Assembly (NCBI GenBank): GCA_963798805.1
Contig: CAWCVC010000002.1
Location: 930,001-994,000 of the forward strand
DNA length: 64,000 bases
Source: CAVZCK01 sp963798805
GTDB taxonomy: Bacteria > Pseudomonadota > Alphaproteobacteria > Rhizobiales > Rhodomicrobiaceae
Direction: 5' to 3'
The notes under the pieces were generated by a model, which ran no database searches, was not told where the DNA came from, and saw only the letters and a list, made by a program, of their open reading frames with translations. This document shows positions 45,864-53,604 of this stretch, one piece after another. Every line of letters begins with the position of its first letter. Positions within the stretch are counted from its first letter, which is position 1. A program made the position numbers and the translations under genes.

Positions 45864-47405
45864 TCACCCGGCGGCCTCGATGAGCTCCATCCCGCCCATA
45901 TAGGGCACCAGCGCTTCAGGAATGCGGATGCTGCCGTCCTCCTGCTGGTAGTTTTCCAGAATCGCGACCAGCGTGCGCCCGACCGCCAGGCCCGAGCCGT
46001 TCAGCGTGTGCACGAAGCGCAGATCCTTGCCCTCTTTCGGCCGGTAGCGTCCACCTTCTCCGGAACGCTCCGATTTGTAGATACGCCGCGCCTGGAAGTC
46101 TCCGCAATTGGAGCAGCTCGAAATCTCACGATAGGCGTTCTGCCCGGGCAGCCAGACCTCGATGTCATAGGTCTTGCGCGCCGAAAAGCCCATATCGCCG
46201 GTCGAGAGCACCACGGTGCGATAGGCGAGACCGAGCCGCTTTAGCACCTCCTCGGCGCAGGCGGTCATGCGCTCATGCTCCTCGTTCGACTGCTCCGGCG
46301 TGGTGATCGAGACCAGCTCGACCTTGGAGAACTGGTGCAGCCGGATCATGCCGCGCGTGTCTTTGCCAGCCGCTCCGGCTTCAGCGCGGAAACACGGGGT
46401 CCATGCGGTAAAGCGAAGAGGAAACACCGTCTCGTCTTGAGTGCTTTCACGAACTAAATTTGTCAGCGAGACTTCAGCTGTAGGTATCAGCCATGCGCGC
46501 CGCCCAATTGGACGCACCGAAGTCGCAGAGTTTTCTCTCAGACTTACTGATACAAACTTTTGTTCTATTTCCGAAGAAACAAATTCATCCTCCACCCCCG
46601 CTCGCATAACACTTATTTTTTTCGTCTTAACATAAACATCCCAGTCGGAGGCATTGTCAGCAATAAAGCTAATATTGTCATCCGCTTTGAAATGACGCTC
46701 AAAAACTTCTGGTTCTATATAACTATTGCTAAAAAATAGGTCCGCTTCGAATTTGGGAAGCTGTCCTGTCCCGAACATAGCAGGATCTCTGACAAGCAAT
46801 GGCGGGTTCACCTCCTGATAGCCGAAGCTGTTGGTGTGCAAGTCCAGCATGAAGTTGGCGAGCGCCCGCTCCATCCGCGCCAGCGCGCCCTTGAGCACGA
46901 CGAACCGGCTGCCCGACAGCTTCGCCGCCGTCTCGAAATCCATCTGGCCGAGCGCCTCACCCAGCTCGAAATGCTGCTTCGGCGGAAACTTGAATTTCGG
47001 CGGCTTGCCCCAGCGGCGGATTTCCTTATTGGCGCTCTCGTCCCCGACCGGAACATCCTCGGCCGGGATATTCGGAATGCCGGCCAGAATGTCATCCAGT
47101 TCAGCCGAAATCTCCTTCTCGCGCGCCTCGCCGCTCGCGATCGTATCCTTCAGGTCGCCGATCTCGGCGATCAGCTTCTGCGCCTGCGCCTCGTCCTTGG
47201 CGGCCTTGGCCTTGCCGACCTCCTTGGAGATCTGATTGCGGCGCGCCTGCGCTTCCTGCAGCGTGGTAATGGTCTGGCGCCTCTCGGCGTCGAGCGACTG
47301 TATGCGGCTCAGCAGCGTCTCAACCTCGTCCTTCGGCTGGCCGCGGTCGACCAGCGCTTTCTTCAATATTTCGGGGTTGTCCCGGATCAGTTTCAGATCG
47401 AGCAC
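45864..47405 (-). CDS. serS: Seryl-tRNA synthetase with an AT-rich internal insertion
   Basis: A 513-residue SerRS; the family usually has about 425-430 residues. The N-terminal coiled-coil arm (residues 30-100), motif 2 (PCFRAEAGAAGKDTRGMIRLHQF, about 337-359) and motif 3 (LNGSGLAVGRTLVAILENYQ) are intact. The serine-site TAEV is kept at WLIPTAEVSLTNLVRES. Between QLPKFEADLF (about 223) and AWLIPTAEV (about 304) there are some 75-80 extra residues (NSYIEPEVFERHFKADDNIS, then DNASDWDVYVKTKKISVMRA and on). About 370 bases covering this insert and its conserved borders (46430-46800) are markedly AT-rich, about 37% GC over 46561-46740. The frame is open throughout, so the enzyme is probably made. 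Confidence 0.93.
   Translation of the reverse strand: MLDLKLIRDNPEILKKALVDRGQPKDEVETLLSRIQSLDAERRQTITTLQEAQARRNQISKEVGKAKAAKDEAQAQKLIAEIGDLKDTIASGEAREKEISAELDDILAGIPNIPAEDVPVGDESANKEIRRWGKPPKFKFPPKQHFELGEALGQMDFETAAKLSGSRFVVLKGALARMERALANFMLDLHTNSFGYQEVNPPLLVRDPAMFGTGQLPKFEADLFFSNSYIEPEVFERHFKADDNISFIADNASDWDVYVKTKKISVMRAGVEDEFVSSEIEQKFVSVSLRENSATSVRPIGRRAWLIPTAEVSLTNLVRESTQDETVFPLRFTAWTPCFRAEAGAAGKDTRGMIRLHQFSKVELVSITTPEQSNEEHERMTACAEEVLKRLGLAYRTVVLSTGDMGFSARKTYDIEVWLPGQNAYREISSCSNCGDFQARRIYKSERSGEGGRYRPKEGKDLRFVHTLNGSGLAVGRTLVAILENYQQEDGSIRIPEALVPYMGGMELIEAAG
46430..46800 (-). other. AT-rich mosaic segment within serS
   Basis: Hand counts give about 40%, 38% and 33% GC in the three 60-base lines at 46561-46740, and 47-50% in the lines on either side. 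The rest of the gene and window is near 60% or above. The segment covers the extra 75-80 residues and also the conserved residues on both sides, where codons such as AAA, TTT, ATA and AGT replace the usual GC-ending ones. This suggests replacement by a piece of a foreign serS allele rather than insertion alone. Confidence 0.75.
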
Positions 47406-48028
47406 GGCGCAAACTCTCGAGGGTGATCGCTAAATCGTCAGCAGCTATAGGCCGCCCGCCGCCGCACGTCCACCTTTTGGCGGGCGGGCGAATTGGTCCT
47501 GCACAAAAACGGCCCTGCTTCCATAAACCCGCCGGGCCGAGCCTGGGTCCCGTCATATGCCTTCATTCGCCCTGCTCTCCTCTCCCTTCTTTTCGCAGCA
47601 CCTCTCCTTTTTCGTCACCCGCGTTTCCCCTTTAGTCGTCCCGGACCCCGGCTCGGAGGCCGGGGCAGGCGAGCGTAGCGAGATCCGGGACCCAATGGCT
47701 TATCCGCAGTCTCCTCCGCCAGATGCGAGGCGAGTGGACCCCGGACAGCCGCGATGCGGCTTCCGGGGCGACGCGGAGCGGGACGAGCCTAATCGCCAAC
47801 GCCGATCCCCTCGCACCTCTCGGTTCCCTCGTCACCCGCGTTCCCCTTTCGTCACCCCGGGCCCCGGCTCGGAGGCCGGGGCAGGCGAGCGCAGTGAGAC
47901 CCGGGGTCCCATGGGACGGCTCTGAACGCGACCCCGGATAATGCCTGCGGCATTCCCGGGGTGACGCCCGTCAGCCAACGCCGATCCCCTCGTCGGGTAT
48001 CCCCGCGAGGTTTCGCGATTTTGTCTGG

Positions 48029-48075
48029 GCATGATCTTTACCGCAAAACCGGTTCCCACTTTTGCGGGATCATGC
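48029..48075. repeat. Nested inverted repeat bounded by GCATGATC and GATCATGC
   Basis: The outer arms GCATGATC and GATCATGC are perfect complements. Inside, CCGCAAAA pairs with TTTTGCGG around CCGGTTCCCAC. I recall closely similar 45-50 base elements, with the same AACCGGTTCCCACTTTT core, scattered between genes in Bradyrhizobium and relatives. It is one member of a dispersed repeat family. Confidence 0.75.
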
Positions 48076-48101
48076 ACCTGTTCCGCCCCAAGGGACGGCG
48101 C

Positions 48102-48151
48102 GGGCAGCCGTGAGGCTGGTCCGTATGTATTTGTCAGCCTCTCGGCTGCCC
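48102..48151. repeat. Large hairpin in the serS-tatC island
   Basis: GGGCAGCCGTGAGGCTG (48102-48118) pairs with CAGCCTCTCGGCTGCCC (48135-48151) with one mismatch, around a 16-base AT-rich loop. GCGC on each side may extend the stem. There is no T-run next to it on either strand, so it is not a standard terminator. Confidence 0.6.
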
Positions 48152-48819
48152 ACGCGCGGCGATATTCTGGCTCTACTCCGCCTCTTACCCAGCATGGGGC
48201 GCCGGCAGCGCTCTTCCGAGCCGGCCGTCGCACGAAAGCCGCTCCATTGCCACGGGGGCGCATCATTTGGATGTCGGCCTCAGCCTGCATCCGACCATGC
48301 GCCCGGCAGCGCCCCGGAGCTCATCGAGCCGGGGGGCGGGGCAGCGACTTTCCGGCCCGCATCTCGCGCCGGCGACCCCTTTGACCCGCGCATTCCAGCC
48401 AACGGGTGGGTCGGAGCGGAACCCCTGGGCACGGGTTCGTTACACCACCCCGCGTGGCCGGCCTATCTTTCTCACAACTCGGCCGTGGCACGCGGGAATT
48501 TACCCAGGCACCGCAATCGCTTCCCGCAAGGCCAAGTCGGTCTTAAGCCCGGCGTCCCTTATAGGGAAGCGACGCGGCGAGTATAGGGGCGGCGGGACGG
48601 GCGGGGACAACTTCGCCCTCGCGATCTGCCGGCTTGGTGAATGGAGCATTGACGCCGGTGGCCCTCCTCCGTCGCCCCGGACGAAGCGAAGCGGAGATCC
48701 GGGGCCTATTGGCCTTTCATCCAGCAAGGAGATCGTGGAAAGGCCAATGGGTCCCGGTCCGGCCTTCGGCCGCCCGGGACGACGTCGTAGCGCCGTGGAT
48801 GGCGGAAAGGCTCGGCGGG

Positions 48820-49608
48820 TTAAGTCGATCCGCCCGTCTGGTTGTTCGCCGCGGCGCGCCGCCTCTCGATGATCGTGATGGCGAAGATCGAGCCCTCGTA
48901 AAGCAACAGGCCGGGAATCGCCATGCTGATCTGGCTGATCGGATCGGGCGGGGTGAGGAAGGCTGCCGCGAGAAAGACCAGCACAATGGCGTAGCGCCGC
49001 TTTGCGCGCAGATCGTCGGAGGTGATCATCCCGGCGCGCGCCAGCAGCGTCAAGACCACCGGCATCTGAAAGCAGATGCCGAAGCCGATGATCAGGGTCA
49101 TGATCAGCGACAGATACTCGCTGACCTTCGCCGTCAGCGCGATCTTGACCGGTCCGTCGGTCTGCTGCATCGACAGGAAGAACCGCATCGCCAGCGGCAT
49201 GACGACGAAATAGACCAGCATCGCGCCGAGCAGGAACAGGATCGGCGTGGCGATGAGATAGGGCAGAAAGGCCTGTCTTTCGTGCCGGTAGAGGCCGGGC
49301 GCCACGAACATGTAGAGCTGCGTGGCGATGATCGGAAAGGCGAGGAAAATAGCGCCGAACAGCGCCAGCCGAAGCTGGGTGAAGAAGAATTCCTGCGGCG
49401 CGGTATAGATCATCTCGACCGGCACATCCTCGCCGACCGCCCAGCGATAGGGCATGACCAGGATGTTGTAGATATCCTTGGCGAAGAAAATGCAGATGAC
49501 GAAGGCGACGAAGACGCCGACAATGCTCCATAACAGCCGCGTGCGCAGCTCGATCAGATGATCGAGAAGAGGCGCTTTTGTCGAGTCGATGTCGTCATTG
49601 GTGGTCAC
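48820..49608 (-). CDS. tatC: Twin-arginine translocase subunit TatC
   Basis: A 262-residue six-helix membrane protein that recognises twin-arginine signal peptides. It has the family's KAPLLDHLIELRTRLLWSI near the start, the periplasmic FFTQLRLALFGAIFLAFPIIATQLYMFVAPGLYRHERQAF region, and the end FLTPPDPISQISMAIPGLLLYEGSIF. It is the last gene of tatABC, 16 bases after tatB. Confidence 0.97.
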   Translation of the reverse strand: MTTNDDIDSTKAPLLDHLIELRTRLLWSIVGVFVAFVICIFFAKDIYNILVMPYRWAVGEDVPVEMIYTAPQEFFFTQLRLALFGAIFLAFPIIATQLYMFVAPGLYRHERQAFLPYLIATPILFLLGAMLVYFVVMPLAMRFFLSMQQTDGPVKIALTAKVSEYLSLIMTLIIGFGICFQMPVVLTLLARAGMITSDDLRAKRRYAIVLVFLAAAFLTPPDPISQISMAIPGLLLYEGSIFAITIIERRRAAANNQTGGST

Positions 49609-49624
49609 GGACGTTGCGCCCTAA

Positions 49625-50143
49625 TCATGTCGGCCGGTGTTCGCCATTCACGCGCAACTCGTGGCCTGCGCCGTTCGCACCGTCTTTCGGCGCTGGAGAG
49701 GGAGAGGGAGGCTGCTGAGCGGCAGGCTTGTCCGGAAGCGCGGCCGTCTTGTGCTCTTCGTGGGCGGCGGCCTCTCCGGCCGGCGCGCTGCCATCCTGCG
49801 GCACGGTGGGTGCTGGCGGGCCGAGATCGTCGCCGAGCGCTTCGGTCTTGGCCGGCTTGGGCGTCTCTCCCTTATACGGCTCCCGCGCCGCCTCTTCGAT
49901 CTGGTCCCGGAGCTGCGTCAGCGGGTTGTTCTGCTTCAAGGCGCGCATTTCGCGCTGCAGATCCTCGCCGCCCGCCTCGCGCACGGCTTCGTCGAACTGC
50001 CGGCGGAAGTCGTCAGCCTGACGGCGCAACTTGCCCAGCATCTGCCCCAGCGTGCGCAGAAGTGCCGGCAATTCCTTCGGGCCGATGACCAGAATTGCCA
50101 CGATAAGAACGATCAGCAATTCCGACCAGGCAATATCGAACAT
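49625..50143 (-). CDS. tatB: Sec-independent translocase subunit TatB
   Basis: A 172-residue protein with the N-terminal helix and hinge (FDIAWSELLIVLIVAILVIGPKELPALLRTLGQ), the amphipathic helix and a long Pro/Ala/Glu-rich cytoplasmic tail. With TatC it forms the signal-peptide receptor. It is the middle gene of tatABC. Confidence 0.95.
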   Translation of the reverse strand: MFDIAWSELLIVLIVAILVIGPKELPALLRTLGQMLGKLRRQADDFRRQFDEAVREAGGEDLQREMRALKQNNPLTQLRDQIEEAAREPYKGETPKPAKTEALGDDLGPPAPTVPQDGSAPAGEAAAHEEHKTAALPDKPAAQQPPSPSPAPKDGANGAGHELRVNGEHRPT

Positions 50144-50216
50144 GGCGGATCAAACTCTAAAATTGAGCGAGAAGCAGTCGGTCGGGCCGCAAGCCCCGCA
50201 AACGCACCCGGCGGCT

Positions 50217-50450
50217 TCACCCGGTGCGCACATTCTCCTGCGAGGAGGCCTGCGCATTGAGTTTCTCCGCCGGACGTTCCTCGAGCGCCTTGCGCTCCGC
50301 CGCGACGGTGTCGTCCTCGTCGCTCAGACCGCGCTTGAAGCTCTTGATACCCTTCGCGAAGTCACCCATGACATCGGAAATCTTGCCGCGTCCGAACAGA
50401 AGCACGATCAGAAGCAGCACAACTAACAGTTGGAACCAGCTGGGCGCCAT
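50217..50450 (-). CDS. tatA: Sec-independent translocase subunit TatA
   Basis: A 77-residue protein with one membrane helix (FQLLVVLLLIVLLFG), the hinge glycine and the amphipathic helix (RGKISDVMGDFAKGIKSFKRG), then a charged tail. It forms the protein-conducting oligomer. It opens the tatABC operon, about 270 bases downstream of scpB. Confidence 0.95.
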   Translation of the reverse strand: MAPSWFQLLVVLLLIVLLFGRGKISDVMGDFAKGIKSFKRGLSDEDDTVAAERKALEERPAEKLNAQASSQENVRTG

Positions 50451-50724
50451 CTCTCACCTTCATGACATCGTATTAATGGCCACATCGTCGCAACTTACGC
50501 CCAATCCAGGCGCGCCGCAAGCAAAGCGCCTTCCTCATAAAGTTGAGATGTGCCGTCGGACGAGGCAAATATCAAGCGCGTTCGGCACGCAGGCGGGCCG
50601 GTAAACCTGCGGTGCTTTGCGGCATTATGGCGCTGGCAGCGCGAGTGATCCGCGCCCCTTTCGGCCTCTCGCGGCCTCGGAGAACCTCTCTTCCGCCCCG
50701 GCGTTAATCAAGACGAGAGATTTG

Positions 50725-51564
50725 TCAGCCTTGGCCTTGTCTTAGCAGGTTGAAAGCGCGCGCAGGGAAGTCCGGAGTGGTCTCTTCCTCGCCTTCCGCG
50801 GCGAGCGGCTCCTCCGGCTCGGCGGACGCCTCCTCTTCGCCATCGTCGCCGTCGAGCGGGTCCTCATCCGGGGTCAGGAGCGGCGAATCATTCGGCTCCG
50901 GCACGCTGAAGCCGGGCGGCAGGTTGCTGTCGAGCAGTCCCGCCCCCTTCAGCTCGCCGAGACCGGGCAGATCCTTGACGCTGTCGAGGCCGAAATGCTC
51001 CAGGAACATATCCGTCGTGCCGTAAGTGACCGGACGGCCTGGAGCGCGGCGGCGGCCGCGCAGGCGGATCCAGCCCATTTCGAGAAGCACGTCCAGCGTG
51101 CCTTTGGAGGTGGAAACGCCGCGGATTTCCTCGATCTCGGCGCGCGTGACCGGCTGGTGGTAGGCGATGATCGCAAGCGTCTCGAGTGCGGCCTTGGACA
51201 GCTTGCGCGGCTCGACCGAATGGCGCTCCAGGATGAAGGAGAGGTCGGGCGCAGTGCGGAAGGCCCATTTGCCCGCCACCCGCGCCAGATTGACACCGCG
51301 CCCGGCATAGAGGTTCTGCAACTCCTCCAGCAGCGCGCCGATGTCGTCCTTGCCGGTGAAATATTCGGTGAGCGCGGTCTCGTCCATCGGTTCGCGCGCT
51401 GCAAACAGCACCGCTTCCAGCACCCGCAGCTTCTCCCAGCGGTCGGCCGAGGGCAGCCTCGCCACATTCGCCGCGAGCGGATGCGGCGGCGGCGGCTCGC
51501 GGGCGGGAAGCGGCAGACGCCCCTGATTTTGCTCGTTCTTGTCTTTCTCCGACATATCGGACAT
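50725..51564 (-). CDS. scpB: Segregation and condensation protein ScpB
   Basis: A 279-residue kleisin-associated protein. The winged-helix region (RVLEAVLFAAREPMDETAL, then SKAALETLAIIAYHQPVTRAEIEEIRGV) is typical. The acidic C-terminal extension (EDPLDGDDGEEEASAEPEEP) makes it longer than the usual 180-230 residues. With ScpA it completes the SMC condensin that organises the chromosome. It follows scpA on the same strand. Confidence 0.94.
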   Translation of the reverse strand: MSDMSEKDKNEQNQGRLPLPAREPPPPHPLAANVARLPSADRWEKLRVLEAVLFAAREPMDETALTEYFTGKDDIGALLEELQNLYAGRGVNLARVAGKWAFRTAPDLSFILERHSVEPRKLSKAALETLAIIAYHQPVTRAEIEEIRGVSTSKGTLDVLLEMGWIRLRGRRRAPGRPVTYGTTDMFLEHFGLDSVKDLPGLGELKGAGLLDSNLPPGFSVPEPNDSPLLTPDEDPLDGDDGEEEASAEPEEPLAAEGEEETTPDFPARAFNLLRQGQG

Positions 51565-51630
51565 CCCATCATGAAAGACGCACGGCAGGTGCCGTGCCCG
51601 CCTCTCGCAAAGCGGAAAACCAAACGCTCG

Positions 51631-52515
51631 TTAACGTACAGATGTAGGATCGCTGACGCTGCCCCGCGAGGGCTTCTGCTTCAGCCAGCGGACGTAAATC
51701 GGCGCGAAGGCGCGCGCCTGACGGATTTCGGTGAAGCCTTCACGCGTCAACTCCAGGGTCGCGCCGAACGAGCTTGCGAGCGCGGTCTTGCTCATCTCGC
51801 TGTCGCGCAGATATTGCTCGATATAGCTCTCCAGGATCGACCAGTTGGCCGACGCGCCGAACAGCCGGGCGAGCAATTCGCGCGCCTCGCGGACCGACCA
51901 GACCTTGCGCCCGCCCATCTTGACCGGCGTCACCGCATTGCGGCCGCGCTGATCGGCATAGGCTTTGAGCAGGTCGTAGACGCTGGCCCAATATTCGCTC
52001 CTGCGCACCGTGCGGATGCCTTCCGGCGCGCCGCGCGCGAAGAAGTCGAGCCCGAGCCGCTTGCGCCCGAACAGCCGGGCGACCGCCTCGCGCATGGCCT
52101 CAAGCCGCTTCAGCCGAAAGGCCAAATGCAGCGCCATCTCCTCGCCGCTGAGGCCGTCCCCCTGCTTCTCCTCGGCCGGCAGCAGCAGCTTCGATTTGAG
52201 AAAGGCGAGCCAGGCGGCGGTCACCAGATAGTCGGCGGCAATCTCCAGCCGCAGCACGCGGGCGCTGTCGATGAATTCGAGATATTGCTCGGCGAGCCGC
52301 AGGATCGAGATTTTTGCCAGGTCGACCTTCTGCGTCCGCGCCAGACTGAGCAGCAGATCCAGCGGCCCCTCATAGCCGTCGAGCGACACCATGAGCCGTT
52401 CCGACAGCGGGATCTCGTCGAACGGCACGACATTGGCGAAATCACCGCCATCGGCTTCGCCGGCCGTAGACGGTTCGCTGACATCGCCCTGGTCCTGTGT
52501 CTGCTCAGCGCTCAT
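51631..52515 (-). CDS. scpA: Segregation and condensation protein ScpA
   Basis: A 294-residue kleisin. The N-terminal SMC-binding part LDGYEGPLDLLLSLARTQKVDLAKISILRLAEQYLEFI is clear, and the C-terminal winged helix ends the protein (LELTREGFTEIRQARAFAPIYV). It bridges the SMC heads with ScpB. It lies downstream of nagZ (45-base gap) and upstream of scpB. Confidence 0.95.
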   Translation of the reverse strand: MSAEQTQDQGDVSEPSTAGEADGGDFANVVPFDEIPLSERLMVSLDGYEGPLDLLLSLARTQKVDLAKISILRLAEQYLEFIDSARVLRLEIAADYLVTAAWLAFLKSKLLLPAEEKQGDGLSGEEMALHLAFRLKRLEAMREAVARLFGRKRLGLDFFARGAPEGIRTVRRSEYWASVYDLLKAYADQRGRNAVTPVKMGGRKVWSVREARELLARLFGASANWSILESYIEQYLRDSEMSKTALASSFGATLELTREGFTEIRQARAFAPIYVRWLKQKPSRGSVSDPTSVR

Positions 52516-52560
52516 GCTGCTCGAAGCAAATCGGTTAAAATCACCGGCATCATGGCTGAT

Positions 52561-53601
52561 TCATACGATTTTGCCTAGGACGTCGCCAAGCAGAGCTTCG
52601 GCGTGGGCCTCATCGAACGGCTCGGGGGCGGTGAAGCGCGCGAGCGCCGCATTGAAGCGGCGGGCGGCTTCTCCGGCAAGCTCCGGTGAGGCGGAGGCAA
52701 CCGCTTCCATCTCCTGGAAGCTGCCGCTGCAATGCAGCGCGACGTCGCATCCGGCCGCCAGAACGGCGCGCGTGCGATCGGCCATGCCGCCCGAGAGCGC
52801 CCCCATGCCGATATCGTCGCACATCAGCAGCCCGTCGAAACCGATTTCCCGGCGGATGACCTCGCCGATAATGGTCGCCGAAGCGCTCGCGGGTGCCTCG
52901 GGGTCGATCGACGGGATCAGCACATGCGCGGTCATGCCCAGCGGCATGCCCCGAAGCGCCCGGAACGGCACGAAATCGGTCCGGCTCATTTCCTCGCGCG
53001 TCGCCCTGATCACCGGCAGCGAGGCATGGCTGTCGGCGCCGGCGCGCCCATGGCCGGGTATGTGCTTGATGACAGGCAGGATGCCGCCGGCGAGGTAAGC
53101 TTCGGCGACGGCTTGTCCCAGCGCCGAGACGGCCTCCGGCGTCGTCCCATAGGCACGGTCGCCGATGATGTCGTGAGCCCCAGACACCGGCACATCGAGC
53201 ACCGGAGCGCAATTGACGTTGATACCGAGGCCGGCGAGATCGCGCGCGATCAGGCGGGCGTCGAGACGCGCAGCCTCGAGACCACCTTCCGCATCACGGA
53301 GATAAAGCTCGCCGAAACGACGGCCAGGCGGATAGCGCCGCCAGTGTGGTGGCACGAGCCGCTGGACGCGTCCGCCCTCCTGGTCGATGAGGACGAGAGC
53401 CTTGTCGTCGGCAACTGCCTCGCGGAATGCGCCGACGAGGCCGCGAATCTGATCGGGATTTTCGCAATTCCGCCTGAACAGGATGAGGCCGCAAGGGCGG
53501 GCATCGGCAAAGAAATCGCGCTCGCTGCCGATCAGTCGGTCACCGGCGCAGCCGCTGATAAACGCTCTCAGTCCCCTGCCCCCAGCCAGCAAGGCGGTCA
53601 C
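52561..53601 (-). CDS. nagZ: Beta-N-acetylhexosaminidase NagZ
   Basis: A 346-residue GH3 enzyme that removes N-acetylglucosamine from anhydromuropeptides in peptidoglycan recycling. The KHIPGHG motif is at residues 179-185, and the nucleophile region is LLMCDDIGMGAL (Asp262 or Asp263). The substrate loop begins LIDQEGGRVQRL. The start is GTG at 53601, three bases after the stop of the SPOR gene, so the pair is likely coupled. The product can indirectly set off AmpR-type beta-lactamase induction in species that have it. Confidence 0.93.
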   Translation of the reverse strand: MTALLAGGRGLRAFISGCAGDRLIGSERDFFADARPCGLILFRRNCENPDQIRGLVGAFREAVADDKALVLIDQEGGRVQRLVPPHWRRYPPGRRFGELYLRDAEGGLEAARLDARLIARDLAGLGINVNCAPVLDVPVSGAHDIIGDRAYGTTPEAVSALGQAVAEAYLAGGILPVIKHIPGHGRAGADSHASLPVIRATREEMSRTDFVPFRALRGMPLGMTAHVLIPSIDPEAPASASATIIGEVIRREIGFDGLLMCDDIGMGALSGGMADRTRAVLAAGCDVALHCSGSFQEMEAVASASPELAGEAARRFNAALARFTAPEPFDEAHAEALLGDVLGKIV

Positions 53602-53604
53602 GGC

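Larger units (their letters stand above)
47406..48819. repeat. 1.4 kb gene-free island of intergenic repeats between serS and tatC
   Basis: No supported gene lies here. There are two 30-base direct copies of a GC-rich palindrome at 47646-47675 and 47862-47891. A shared 18-base tract follows at 47796-47813 and 47975-47992. Hairpins of the form CCCCGGA...TCCGGGG occur near 47735-47780 and 47930-47965. A nested inverted repeat bounded by GCATGATC/GATCATGC lies at 48029-48075, a 17-base stem at 48102-48151, and a composite palindrome of about 110 bases at 48673-48785, which includes the element shared with the surE-serS spacer. The part at 48160-48660 has no clear repeat and no known RNA signature. 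Confidence 0.75.

Noticed and set aside
46430..46800. Intein in serS
   Set aside because: The extra segment is only about 75-80 residues, has no Cys/Ser start with His-Asn end, and does not interrupt a conserved motif residue as inteins do.
47640..48010. Short open frames in the serS-tatC island
   Set aside because: They translate palindromic repeat elements and have no start context or family match.
48590..48625. Tag-like reading GDNFALA that could suggest a tmRNA coding piece
   Set aside because: There is no stop after the tag, no tRNA-like acceptor or T-arm nearby, and the frame runs on into unrelated sequence.
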